Shown: positions 22,630 to 34,345 of the stretch, one piece after another
Numbering within the stretch: position 1 is the stretch's first letter
How the letters are laid out: each line of letters begins with the position of its first letter
From: Wurfbainia villosa
Lineage: Eukaryota > Streptophyta > Magnoliopsida > Zingiberales > Zingiberaceae
DNA: 64,000 nt
Reading direction: 5' to 3'
NCBI GenBank assembly: GCA_025175895.1
Contig: CM045989.1
Location: forward strand, 23,367,928 to 23,431,927
Program-made: the position numbers and the translations under genes
The notes under the pieces: generated by a model
What the model was told of the DNA's origin: nothing
Database searches by the model: none
Seen by the model: only the letters and a program-made list of their open reading frames with translations

Positions 22630-24073
22630 TGTTGGTGCAATCGGCCCAGGTCACGATTGACCAGGACTCGAGTTTGACTCGAGTGATATTTTGATGTTTC
22701 GACAAAAACATATGACAATGTAATTGTCATTTGGTAAAGTCCAAGTCTTGAGTACTTGGCATGGAAAGTCCAAGTGGGACACTTGGCATTGGGAAAAGTC
22801 CAAGCATGGGTCTTGGCAATGTAAAGTCCAACATGGGTTGGCAAGGAAAGTCCAAGCATGGGTCTTGGCAATGTAAAGTCCAACATGGGTTGGCAAGGAA
22901 AGTCCAAGCATGGTCTTGGCATGAAAAGTCCAACATGGGTTGGCAAGGAAAGTCCAAGCATGGTCTTAACATGGGTTGGCATGGGAAAGTCCAAGCTTGA
23001 GTCTTGGCATTTGAGAAGTCCAAGGGTTTGATATTGGCAGCGTAAAGTCCAAGCGGGAGTCTTGGCAGCATAAGTCCAATGGTTGGCGGCGTAAAGTCCA
23101 AGCGGAGTCTTGGCGGCGTAAGTCCAATGTGCCTTGGCGGTGTAGACAGATTAGCATGACATAGCCAGAAGGCTAAGCGCGATGGATGAACAGAGTCATG
23201 GATGACTTGGAGGGATCCGAGAGGCGTGAGGTGATGAAGGTGGCTAGAAGGCTTAGGTCTAGGCTAAGGGTGGTCTAGCAAGTATGGGGAACCATACTTG
23301 GGTTAAAACCTCATGTTGCCTAGCGATCATTGCAGGTGGCGATCGGTGATGGCTCAGCGATCGTGATCGTGTGATCGATCGTGGTGCTCAAGAAATCGGC
23401 CCGAGAATGGAGTCGAGACTCAGGTCGAGTGAGGACTCCATCGATCGGCCGATAGTCACGATCGATCGGTGATGAAGGTTCCGTTGGACTTATCCAACGT
23501 GGATCTAGCCATTGTCTCACGACAGATGGCATCACGATCGATGGTCCCGATCGATTGGTCGATCGACTTTTCCAGCACAGGTTGAAGCTTTATAAGGAGC
23601 TCGTGATGGAGGAAAAACAAAGGTTTCTTTGAGGCGATTTGTGGCGAGTTGCTGCTGCAATTCAGGGTCTCCAAGTGCTACTCGATCAACCTAGCGATCA
23701 AGCATTCAAGAGCATTTGTAAAGTGTTTTTCTTTACTAGTTTTGCTTTGTATTTTATTGTATTCGCTTGAAGCTTTTGATTATTGTTGTAATCATCCTGT
23801 ACGAGGTTTCTCCGCCTCCGGATTGTTCCGAGAAGGAGTGTTTATTAGTGTTTGCGTGTGCATCACTAGAGCTCATAGAGCTCGATCCGTGGAGTAGGAA
23901 CCTTGAGGTTCCGAACCACGTTATATCATCGTGTTCGTGTGTGATTGTATATTTCGTTATTGCTTTCATTATCTATATTCCGCTGTGCTAACGAAATTGT
24001 AGACACGAACGCGAAAGAATTCCATTGACGTTATTCACCCCCCCCTCTAGCCGTTCCAACAATATTCCTAACA
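22630..24073 (+). repeat. 3' LTR of A1
   Basis: 1444 bp with the same ends as the 5' LTR (TGTTGGTGC, CCTAACA). Hairpin minisatellite at 22730-23130; TATA box about 23589-23597. Most differences from the 5' LTR, including deletions, fall in the minisatellite and in the palindrome-rich block (23310-23575). The segment 23580-24060 is nearly identical. Confidence 0.93.
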
Positions 24074-24078
24074 GGTAC

Positions 24079-24441
24079 ATCGAGCGGCTAGCCACCCTCG
24101 GGTTTGTGATGGATCATGAATTAAGTATTGACTTAATTCTGCATTGTTTGTCCAAGAGTTTCTCACAATTTGTGATGAACTATCGGATGAACAAATTAGA
24201 ATCCACTATTCCTGAGCTCCTCAATATGCTGAAGACTGTGGAGCCTTCTGTGAAGCATGAGGATAAGGCGGTTCTGTTAGTTGATTCCTCAAAGAAATGT
24301 TCTAAGAGAAAGGCAAAAGAACAGAAGAAAGGGAAGAACAAGAAGGCAAAGAAGGCAGAACAGCACAAAAGGGCACTTGCCATCACTGTGGCAAGGAAGG
24401 CCACTGGCGAAGAAACTGCAAGATTTATCTTGATTCCATGA
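24079..24441 (+). pseudogene. C1 Gag, C-terminal part with zinc knuckle
   Basis: Continuation of C1 gag after A1 (IERLATLGFVMDHELSIDLIL, SKSFSQFVMNYRMNKLE). A Lys-rich linker follows. The CCHC knuckle CHHCGKEGHWRRNC lies at 24378-24419 but in a different frame from the upstream sequence, so a 1-nt indel sits near 24360-24377. Confidence 0.88.
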
Positions 24442-27400
24442 AGAAGAAGAAGGCATTCGATGCCCCATCCTCTTCAGGTATCTTCGTTATTGATTGTCAT
24501 TCTATTTCCTTAGACACTTGGGTATTGGATACTGGGTGTAGCTCACATATATGTAATGACATACAGGGGCTACGGAATAGAAGAAGACTCGTCAGAGGGG
24601 AGTCAAATTTGTGAGTTGGCAATGGAGCAAAGGTTGCTGCGGTCGCCATCGGAACTTATTTGCTGAAGCTCCCTAGTGGACTAGTCTTGGAACTGGACAA
24701 TTGCTATTGTGTTCCTTCTCTAATAAAGAACATTGTTTCTATTTCCTGCTTAAATAGAAATGGTTTCCATTTAACGTTTAGTAACAATTGTTGTTATATA
24801 ACTTTGAATGGCGTACTTTATGGAACTGGAACTTTGAGCAATGACATTTATACGTTGGACGTATCCAGTGACATTTTCAATATCGAAGCGAGCAACAAGC
24901 GTGCTCGAAAGGATAATCAATTAGACTCCTACATGTGGCATTGTCGTCTTGGCCATGTAAGCAAGAAACGCATGTCCGAATTACATCGATGTGGAATTCT
25001 GGAATCATTTGAATTGAATTCATACGATACATGTGAATCATGCTTAAAAGGCAAGATGACTAAGTTACCTTTTTTAGGAAAAGGTGAATGAGTGGGAGAG
25101 TTACTATGTCTGATACATACTGATGTATGTGGACCTATGTCAACTCAAGCTTTAGGAGGCTATAGCTACTTCATTACCTTGACCGATGATCACTCACGGT
25201 TTGGGTATGTGTTCTTGATGAAACACAAGTCTGAAGCCTTTGAAAGGTTCAAAGAATTCAGAAATGAAGTAGAGAAACAACATGACAAGAGTATTAAAAT
25301 ACTTCGATCGGATCGAGGTGGTGAATACTTAAGTCAAAAGTTTCTTGATTATCTAAGAGACAATGGCATATTGTCTCAATGGACTCCGCCATATACACCA
25401 CAATATAATGGTGTATCTGAAAGGCGTAACCGGACCTTGTTGGACATGGTCAGGTCAATGATGAATCATGCGAATCTTCCCAAGTCCTTTTGAGGCTATG
25501 CACTTCAGACAGTTGTTTACTTGTTAAACAGAATGCCAACCAAGGTAGTCTCTACTACTCTATATGAGATATGGAATAGTAAGAAACCTCATGTATCTTA
25601 CTTGAAGATATGGGGTTGTCCTGCTTATGTGAAGCGGACTGTATCAGACAAATTGGATGCTAAGTCTGATAAATGTCTATTTATTGGATACCCTAAGGAA
25701 ACAAGGGGTTACCAATTCTATCATCCTGTGGAACAAAAGGTGTTTGTTTCAAGGCATGCTGTGTTTCTAGAGAAAGAGTTTCTCTTGCAAGAAAACAGTG
25801 GGAGTGTCGTCGAGCTTGAGGAGGCTCAAGAGACTCAAATAGACATTGATGAGATACCTGGTGAAGCACAACAACCAATAACTCATAGTGATGAGCAATC
25901 GGCTGGACCTACTGTAACACCACATCTTCATAGATCTGATAGAACACGCAACATTCCTGAGAGATATGGATTTCTCGTAAGTGAATCGAACGACGTGTTA
26001 CTCATTAATGATGAGGAGCCTACCAGTTATGAAGAAGTGATGACAAGTTCAGAAAGGGATAAGTGGCTTGAAGCCATGAAGTCGGAAATGGATTCCATGT
26101 ATGAAAACCAAGTTTGGAACTTGGTTGACCCACCTGAAGGCATCAAGCCTATAGGGTGCAAGTGGGTTTTCAAGAAGAAAACCGACATTGATGGTAATGT
26201 GATTACCTATAAAGCTAGATTAGTGGCGAAAGGATATCGTCAAAAACAAGGTGTTGATTATGACGAAACCTATTCGCCTGTAGCTATGCTTAAATCCATT
26301 CGGATGCTCCTGGCCATAGCGGCTTATTATGATTATGAGATATGGTAGATGGATGTGAAAATAGCTTTCCTTAATGGAAACCTGCTCGAGGACGTGTATA
26401 TGATATAGCCTGAGGGTTTCACATCGGTTGATAAAACCAAGGTATGCAAATTGCGACGGTCCATATATGGATTGAAGCAAGCATCCAGGAGCTGGAATAT
26501 CTGTTTTGATGAGACAATCAAAAAGTTTGATTTCTCACAAAATCCAGACAAACCTTGTGTGTACAAGAAGGTTAGTGGGAGTGCAGTCGTGTTCCTAGCA
26601 TTGTATGTCGATGACATATTACTTATAGAAAATGATGTTTCAATCTTGCAGTCAGTTAAGGTTTGGTTATCCAAGACATTCTCCATGAAAGACCTGGGAG
26701 AAGCAACCTACATCCTCGGGATTAAGATTTATAGAGATAGATCGGAAGCTTGTTGGTTTTTACATACATATAGATCGAAAAGCAAAGAGGTTTAGCATGT
26801 CGGAATCCAAGAAAGGTTTCCTACCCATCAGGCATGGGGTACACCTTTCGAAGTCTATGTGTCCGCGCACAGAAGACGAGAGGATTTGCATGAGTAAGAT
26901 TCCCTATGCATCCGCAATATGATCTATCATGTATGCTATGTTATGTACGAGGCCCAATGTATCGTATGCTCTGAGTGTCACGAGCAGATACCAGTCTGAT
27001 CCAGGAATGGATCATTGGGTGGCTGTTAAGATGATCCTTAAGTACTTAAGAAGAACTAAGGATGTGTTCCTAATATATGGAGAAGGGGACATGGTGATAC
27101 GCGGGTATACGGATGCCAGCTTCCAGACAGATAAGGATAATTCCAGGTCTCAGTCTGGATACGTGTTCACCTTGAATGGGGGCGCAGTGAGTTGGAAAAG
27201 TTCCAAACAAGACACTGTAGCGGATTCTACCACTGAGGCAGAATACATTGCAGCTTCGAAAGCAGCAAAGGAAGCGGTTTGGATCAAGAAGTTCATTTAT
27301 GAACTTGGTGTGATTCCAACCATTGTTGAAGCAATATCGGTCTACTGCGACAACAATGGAGCAATTGCACAGGCGAAAGAGCCAAGGTCTCATCAACGAT

Positions 27401-27582
27401 CTAAACATGTGCTTCGCCGCTATCATCTTATCAAAGAGATCATCAGTAGGAAAAAAATACAAATCGAGAAAATCCCCACTGAAAGGAACTTAGCGGATCC
27501 TTTAACTAAGGCATTACCTCAAAGTAAGTTTGAGGGTCATGTTACAGCTTATGGTATTGGATACCGTAGCGATTGGCATTAG
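24442..27582 (+). pseudogene. C1 pol: protease, integrase, reverse transcriptase, RNase H (broken)
   Basis: Domains in copia order. Protease has WVLDTGCSSHIC (about 24520-24555). GAG-pre-integrase and integrase zinc site: MWHCRLGHVSKKR ... CESCLKGK. Integrase core has HTDVCGPM, DDHSRFGYVF and PQYNGVSERRNRT. RT has LVAKGYRQKQGVDYDETYSPVA and YVDD (26607-26618). RNase H has GYTDASFQTDKDNSRSQSGY and STTEAEYIAASKAA, ending RNLADPLTKALPQSKF. Stops lie near 24611 (probably CGA to TGA), 25089, 25491 (TGG to TGA), 26347 and 26406 (both CAG to TAG), and the RT/RNase H linker is frameshifted (about 26795-26930). The stop at 27580-27582 precedes the polypurine tract. Confidence 0.93.
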
Positions 27583-27596
27583 GCCAAGTGGGAGTC
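27581..27596 (+). other. polypurine tract of C1
   Basis: AGGCCAAGTGGGAG directly before the 3' LTR start TGTTAG; the place where plus-strand DNA synthesis would begin. Confidence 0.75.
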
Positions 27597-29293
27597 TGTT
27601 AGTAATATATGAGAGATGTCCTAAGGCAATCGCCTTATGTATGAACCATTTATATGATAAATGAAGATTCACTATTTGAGTATACATGGTTTCATGTATT
27701 TGATTGGATATTAAACTCATTTACTGAATGTCCGCGATACGACTCACAGCATGAGAGAATTTGTGATTGGATCACAACTAGTGAGTATCTCTACATGTGT
27801 AATTGTGATGTATCGGAATTATCTCTAGTCGATGAATTGATGGATTTGGACACCATCAATTCTGTCGAGACTAGCACGAGGTATACTCCTTGGTATATCC
27901 AAGCAGCTGATTCTCACTGGCTGGAGACATTGTGATGTCCGGAGTTAATCATGGATGCTAGTTATGGTAACTAGTTCATTGGAGTAACCAACCGTAAGAC
28001 TTCATATGTTTCTCTGCATATATAGATATGTCAATGAAGTTCTTACTATAGCTTAAGTGCGATGTTCCTTTGACTTGCAGTATTCAAGTCATCTTGATCA
28101 TAAAGACTTATGCTTTGATATCTTAAGCAAGCATCTCTGAGGAGATGTGGACCCGGGATGATTGGGTATAAGTCGAAGTGATCGAAGGTGTTTGAATAGC
28201 CTATAAAGGATTCACCACTCCTTGCGAGGAGATGTATACCCATGACCTATCGTCGGATTGTTACTAAAGTCTTTGGCCAAAGCATTACATGTTTAGAGTA
28301 AGGTACTCTTCGATACATGTGCAGTAACTAGAATCCGTAGGATGAGGAAATGATACTTGGGCTAGGTGTGATGTAGTCAGCCTAGTGGGGACTGACACTA
28401 TAGACCATGTCCTGAACCAAGTGGGTATAAGATGAGTGAAGGGAATGGGGCACGATTCATTCGAGCTGCTGAAGGGTTTCAGAAATAGTTCTGGATCAAC
28501 CGTTGATCTTTTCGGTTAATTGGGGATCATGATGTACTACTAGGTGCCACTCATGATCGTTCTATAATTAATGGTTAATTATAGACGGTCAACATAAATC
28601 GAGAACCTATTTGGTCACACGCACAACGAGCGTAATCCGAAGGATTTAAAACGAGCTTGAGAATGAGATTCTCAGACCGAGAGAAACTGGGTTTGGTTGG
28701 ACCAAACATGGAGCGAGCATGAAATCGTTTTAGTCGCAATGGAAGCATGGATGGGTCGTGTCTTATGAAGACATGATGGGCGAACCAAATTGGTTTGGTT
28801 CTAATCTAATGGAGGAGAATAAACCAAAGGGTTTGGTTTGTTTTAAACGAATGAACCAAAGTTGGTTCGGTTCATTTTAACTTAAAATAAACCATCATGG
28901 TTTGGTTTATTTTAACTTATAGTAATAGAGCGGGTTAATGGGCCTTATGGTTATGATCCGATAACCATTACGAGAATTAGTTCTCTATAAAAGAGGTCTT
29001 AAGGGTTTGTTAAGCCCTAATCAAAATCCCTTAACCTAAAAGATGTCGCCCCTCCTCTCCTTGGTGAATTCGGCGCCAACACCTCCCCTTGCCGCTGCCC
29101 ACCACCAAGCTCCCTTGCCGGCGTCCAGAAGGAGCTATCCTTCCCTCTTGCCGACGTCGAGCTGCTGCCGGAGGAGCTCCGGTGATCTCCCTTGGGTTCG
29201 GTAATAAGGTGAGCTCCCACCTTTCCTTTGGCCGGCCCCTACTCCTCCACCAAAGCTGTCCAGTTTTCTGGACAGCTTGTTTCCTTCTTGTCG
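27597..29293 (+). repeat. 3' LTR of C1, truncated
   Basis: Closely matches the first ~1.7 kb of the 5' LTR, including the 93-codon ORF (27654-27935) and TATA box (28986-28993). It stops matching after TTCCTTCTTGTCGG at 29293, where the 5' LTR runs on for about 537 bp. The next base belongs to B1 gag, so the end of the LTR and adjacent B1 sequence were deleted together. Confidence 0.9.
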
Positions 29294-29851
29294 GTTCATG
29301 TAGGCATCGACCATGAATGCCCACAAGGTAGTCCTCGGAAAGGAGTTAAGAACATACCTTATAAGGTCGCGGTTTTCGACCTTTTTCCCGATCGCGTGTA
29401 GATTATTGACTATGTCTTGAACGCGGGCGTGAAGTTGCATCACCGTTTCGTGTTCCTGTATTTTTAGATTATATAATTTATTAAACAAAAGATCACGCTT
29501 ACATACCTTGGCTTCATCGCTCCCTTCGTGTAGCTCCACTAGCTTTGTCCAAAGATCCTTTGCGCTGATGAAGGGGCCGACGCGATTAAGCTCCTCCTTG
29601 GACAAGCCGCATTGGAGGATTTGAGTTGCCTTGGCGTCGGCTTCGACTTGTCATTTTGTCGCAATGGTCCATTGGTCATAATCCAAGGATTCACCCACTT
29701 CGTTAGTCGGAAGTGTGAATCCCGTTTGGATTATGATCCACATCTCGATTTGAGTTTTAAGAAAGCATTCCATCCGACCCTTCCAATAACGGAAGTCATC
29801 TCCATTGTAAAACGGAGGTCGGACGGTGCTAAAACCCTCGAGATGGGCCAT
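29294..29851 (-). pseudogene. B1 Gag, N-terminal part, truncated
   Basis: SIRE-type copia Gag from the ATG at 29851 (HLEGFSTVRPPFYNGDDFRYW). A stop at 29651-29653 (after WTIATK) breaks it. The frame then continues (QCGLSKEELNRVGPFISAKDLW, KLYNLKIQEHETVMQLHARVQDI, YVLNSFPRTTLWAF) and is cut at the C1 LTR junction. The zinc knuckle is absent. The Gag of the A elements resembles only the first half of this protein. Confidence 0.88.
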
Positions 29852-30066
29852 TGATACAAAATAAACAAGGAGATGAAGATGAGAAACCTAACAACGACAA
29901 AAATGCACGAAATGTACCAAGACACGCGTCTTGGATTAGTAGTGTGGGAAAAAGGCTAACCAAATGAAATATAGTCGAAATAAACAGAAAAAAAAAGAAA
30001 AAAAATCTGTAAAAAGCTAGATCGGTGGTTTCACCAAATCTTAGCACCCCCGACTCTGATACCAAT

Positions 30067-31173
30067 TATTGGATCGAAGCGGATCGCTAGAGGGGGGGTG
30101 AATAGCGATAAACCTTTTCTTTTTCGAATTCGTTTCAAAACAATTATACGCAGTGGAAAGATAAATGCAAAGTAAATGAGACAAGAGAATTTTACTTGGT
30201 TCGTAGCCTTCGGCTACTACTCCAAGACCCTAGTGGTCCTTGACCACGCACGGAGGGAAAAATACTAAAGAACTCCTCCTTGTTAGAGGTAGGAGTTAAT
30301 TGATACAAAAAAGTCACAAAGCTTGAGGTAGAGGGACACTCCCCCTCTCCTCGTTACGATAAAAACTCTGAGAAAGTAAAGCAATAAACTGAAATAAAAC
30401 TTATACCAACGTAACAAAATAAAAGCAATTTAAACCTAGACGTCGGAGAAAAAGCACTTCGTTGTCCGAGAGTTGTAGCTTTGCAGAGGCTTTTGGAAGC
30501 TTAGAATTGATGATGAAACCCTAGGAGAGGCCCTCCTTTTATAGCCCTTGAGCCCCTTTTCAAGAGGACCTTCACCCAATAGAAATTAGGCACATGGCAC
30601 CTTGAAAAATGGTGAAAAGACTTGACTCCTCGAGGCTGATCCTTGACCATCAGTCGACTGATGGCCATCATCAGTCGACTGATGGCAGCATCAGTCGAAT
30701 GCTGACCGCAGACAGTCAACTGATAGACGATAGTCGAGTCCTCTAAGCTGGCAGTCGACTGATACTAGCTGCAGGGCAAAGTTAGCTTAACAAAAGTATT
30801 ATTTTGACTGCCACTAACCATCCGATCTCGACCTAGACTATCTATAGGATGTCTTTGGTCGGATCTACGCTTAAGATCATCCCCGTAAGGAGGATACGAC
30901 CTCTCTTACTCTCGCACACACACGAGCTTACCTCAATACTTACTGTGTCGCTTTCGCTTCCGGCCTTCCACTCGATTCCTTTGGCTCCCTCCGAAGTCAC
31001 TCGAGTGTTGTCCGACCACCGTGGCTTCCTCCGGATGTCGCTAGCCTTCAGCTCCAGCGTTGGTACTTTTCTGCACACTCGATTTAGTTCGTGAGATAAC
31101 AATATAAGTTTAACTTTGTATCATTTGCTATAATCAAAACTCAGGTTCGACTTAGGTGCCTACTGCACCAACA
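30067..31173 (-). repeat. 5' LTR of B1
   Basis: 1107 bp. Primer site complement CTCTGATACCA lies at 30054-30064. The inner end reads TATTGG, where the partner has TGTTGG, a single change in the terminal dinucleotide. U3 palindromes at 30648-30770 are CAGTCGACTG. TATA box on the minus strand near 30535-30545. Confidence 0.92.
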
Positions 31174-32619
31174 CAATGTCCTTGGGAAATCTCTAAGCCA
31201 ATAGGAACTCTAAACCATCAAAAATAAGGTTTAAAGTTCAACATTGAACTTTCCCATACCTTAAATTTGATACATCACCCTAACAATTCTCCTAATTCAT
31301 ATCCAATGAATTTTCACCCTTTCTAATGCTTCCCAAAGCATATCCTAGGGTTAGGAGTGGTTAGGGAACCTTACCATAGCTGAAATGGGATAAACATACC
31401 TTGTTTTTCCGAAATCAGCATTGGCAGCTGACTTTATCAGGCAACAGTCGACTACCGTGCCCATCAGTCGATTGCCATCAAGCGGTAGTCGACTGATAAT
31501 TGAAATTTCTAAATTTTAACTATCAAAATCGAATTTCAAAAATTTATAAGTAATTCTATGTATTTTGAAAAATCATAAAAATTCATACGTATAATACTCA
31601 TGACCAATACAATGGGTGAAAAATATTTGAAAAATATTTACATACAAAATAGTGAAATTGACACAAAGTTCAAAAGTGAAGAAAAACTTCAATGTTTTAG
31701 CTCACTTTGTATCAACTTCATCAATGGTGATTGCTATCAAAAGATAGACTTCACCAAGGTTTTCTAAAGTGTTTTTAAAATGTTTTTGAAAACCTATATT
31801 GAACCATGGACTATTGACTAGATGTACATGACTTGTACATTAGCTTTCCTCATGATCCACCACTAATATAAGATGAGTTTTAGTTCATCTAGATGCAAAA
31901 ACTATGCATCTTGAACTTAACTCATATCCTAGCATCTCACATGTATCTAGAGTGTATCAATACACATTCATGTCAATGTAATGTGAGATGTGGGTTTTGT
32001 TCTCCTAATTCTAGGGTTTCATGCATTTTCCTAAGGCAACACTACTTGATTCCCTTATACATGGGACTTCAAGTCATGTCATATGTCCTTAATTCAATTT
32101 TTATTAATGCATGAGGTGATCATGGTATAAATGATGATATAAATAAAGCATGGCCAATGATCATGATATCATGGCATATGATTAAATTTAAATGCATATG
32201 ACATTAAAAACTAACCTTAAACATACTCATGACATTTTATGTGATAAAGATAAATATGATGTCATGACATGTTATATGGCAAATTAAGCATGACAAATAA
32301 AATGTAAAGGTATATAATACCTAAATTTTAATGTTAATTGTCATTTGTTATTATTAAGTTCATTTTGCCATATTGTCAATTATCTCCCAAGTGTGCCAAA
32401 AACCCAAAATGACACACTACAACCTCTAAACCTAAATTGTGTCAATTTAATTGATTTTTTATCATCCCAAAAATATATTGGCACATCCTAAAATCCTTTA
32501 GGATTAAAAATCAAATCTATTTCCAAGGTATCCACAACCTTGAAAATATCCTAAAATGTCAACTTTGCTATGGTTGGGTTAGCTACCCTTCCAATCAAGG
32601 TTGACACACCTAAACCCAA
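31174..32619 (-). other. A2 3' non-coding region, right of B1
   Basis: Resumes the A2 text after the CAATG target duplication. It contains the family hairpin at 31659-31716 (outer stem TTGACACAAAGT/ACTTTGTATCAA) and CAGTCGACTA-type palindromes at 31450-31495. No gene seen. Confidence 0.8.
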
Positions 32620-34278
32620 TTAGCGTGAGTCGATCACACTCCTAGGAACCCAATACCTATTGGAGCTCCTTGGGTTAACTAAGTATTCCTTAGGGATGAC
32701 CTCCCTAGATACCCTCCTAATAACCCTTCTAGGCTTGGTAGTCTTGGTCATTATGGTCTTACCTAGGTTAACTCTAAGGGTAACTCCCCTTGTAACCTTC
32801 TTAGTGGCTTCCCTAGGTTTCCTTGAAACCCTAGCTACTAGGCACACACCTTGGTTACCCTTAGGGATGACTTCCCTAGTAACCTTGGTTTTCCTAGACC
32901 TAGGTTGAGTTTCATAATCAAATGGAACATTATGGTAGGTCTCCTTAGGCTTAGGTTTATGACCCAAACATTTCTTGCCTTTGAATGACTCTTGTCTCTT
33001 ACACCCTAGGTTTTGACTATTTGACCCTTTAATTGAATTTTGCATCTTCCTAAGGGTCTTTTAAAGTTTATCAAGCCTTGACCTCAAGGCTTGGTTCTCA
33101 ATCTCTAATTTTTCTATTTTGGTGGGCCCATTGTGTCTAGATTTCTTGGAGTTAAAGCCTAGGTGGTTCTCTATCTTCCTAATGCTTTCCTTAGGTAAAA
33201 TAGTTTTAGGGACATTAGTCCCAAATTTCTCCTTCTTCCTAATGTGGACATTTTTAGCTCCTAGACAATACTCCCTATTTCTAGCATGCTCTTTATGATA
33301 AATAGCAAGATTGCTAACATTATTTCTGACATGCTTTTGCCTATGATTTAAAGAATGAACATTATTTAGATATACCTTAGGGTTTGCCTTAGAGGCTCCC
33401 CCTACTTGTGATGCTCCCTTTTTAGTCTTCTTCTCCCCCTTTGGGCATTGACTCCGGTAGTGTCCCGGTTGTCGGCATTTGAAGCAAATGACATGCTCCT
33501 TGCTCTTCCTCATTGGGGCATCGGCATCCTTGACCTTTTCGTTGCCTTTTGGTGCTAGAGGACTTTTCTTGACCTTCCTTAGGCACTTGCTCTTGTAGTG
33601 CCCGAATTCCCTACACTCAAAGAATATTATATGATTTTTAATATTAATCGAAATGCTTGAGTTATCTAGGGTGGTGGTCGGTGCCGGAGTTGGTTCTTCT
33701 TCATCTCCTCGACCGGAGGTAGATGGCTCTTCTTCTTGCTCCGGCATGGAAGGTGATCTCTCCTCCCCCTCAATCCTAGAGGTGAAGACTTCTTCCACCT
33801 CTTCCTCCTCTTTCGATCCGGATGTTGATTCCCTATCAACCTCAGAATTCTCAAGCTCTTGGGATGAAGATGTGCTTGCTTCTTCTTGAGCTTGAGAGGA
33901 TGAGCACTCCTCTTCTTCTTCTTGTTCTTGGACCGGTGATGGATTTTCATAGAACTTGACCAACTTGTTCCACAACTCCTTAGCATCCCTATAATTTCCT
34001 AATCTAGACAAAACATCGTTAGGTATCAAATTTACTAATATTTTTGTTACCTTAACGGTTGTCTTGAATTTTTATCGTTGCTCCTCGGTCCACCTCTTCA
34101 TCTTGAGGATTACTCCATTCTTTCCTCTCGGAGCATCGAATCCTATAATCATGACAAACCAATTTTCTATATTGGACATTAGAAAATATTCCATCTTAGC
34201 TTTTCAATACGCGAAATCTTCGCGATCGAAGGTGCATGGAATTGCTATGTCATCGCCCCATCTCTCTTGAAGATCCAT
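32620..34278 (-). pseudogene. A2 Gag-like protein, three stop codons
   Basis: Same protein as A1 Gag, read leftwards from the ATG at 34278. It has the N-terminal domain (MEYFLMSNIENWF), the IPNDVLSRLGNYRDAKELWNKL block, the acidic stretch, two CCHC knuckles (first one altered: FFECREFGHYKSKC; second CFKCRQPGHYRSQC), coiled coil and basic tail ending RSSNRYWVPRSVIDS. Stops: a TGG to TGA in the FAYW motif, one in EEQR-K (GAA/GAG to TAA), and one after RSRLDKL at 33061-33063. The knuckle's first Cys is replaced by Phe. Otherwise the length and order match A1, so the ORF was functional when it inserted. Confidence 0.9.
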
Positions 34279-34331
34279 CTTCTTCCCTCTAGCGTGCTCC
34301 CTCGGATGTGAAGCCAGTGAAGAGTAACCTT

Positions 34332-34343
34332 GCTCTGATACCA
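34332..34343 (-). other. primer binding site of A2
   Basis: Plus strand GCTCTGATACCA, 2 bp from the LTR edge at 34346. Confidence 0.92.
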
Positions 34344-34345
34344 AT

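Larger units (their letters stand above)
17572..24073 (+). mobile_element. A1, non-autonomous gag-only LTR element, target duplication GGTAC
   Basis: 6502 bp with LTRs 17572-19090 and 22630-24073, primer site 19093-19105, polypurine tract 22615-22629 and a perfect 5-bp target duplication (17567-17571 and 24074-24078). It encodes only a Gag-like protein. Between that ORF and the polypurine tract lie 1.8 kb without protease, integrase or RT. Four related copies in this window (A1-A4) share this architecture, so it is a family and not a random deletion. It must use enzymes from another element. Confidence 0.93.
13657..29293 (+). mobile_element. C1, copia element nested in B1, interrupted by A1
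   Basis: Ty1/copia element on the plus strand: 5' LTR 13657-15881, leader, gag (17161-17571, continued from 24079), pol to 27582, polypurine tract, 3' LTR 27597-29293 (truncated). A1 sits inside gag. The 5' flank is GTCTA; its partner is lost because the last ~537 bp of the 3' LTR are missing. Without A1 the internal region is about 5.2 kb, normal for copia, but the 2.2-kb LTRs are long for this superfamily. Confidence 0.9.
8507..31173 (-). mobile_element. B1, SIRE-like copia element nested in A2, target duplication CAATG
   Basis: Copia retrotransposon on the minus strand with LTRs 8507-9592 (3') and 30067-31173 (5'). A perfect 5-bp target duplication CAATG flanks it (8502-8506 and 31174-31178). 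The internal order is Gag (29294-29851), then protease-integrase-RT-RNase H (13656 to 10503), interrupted by C1. The gag C-terminal half and zinc knuckle are missing at the C1 junction. Pol carries several stops. The lineage (SIRE/Maximus-like) is inferred from the Gag and Pol style; no env-like ORF is seen. Confidence 0.9.
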
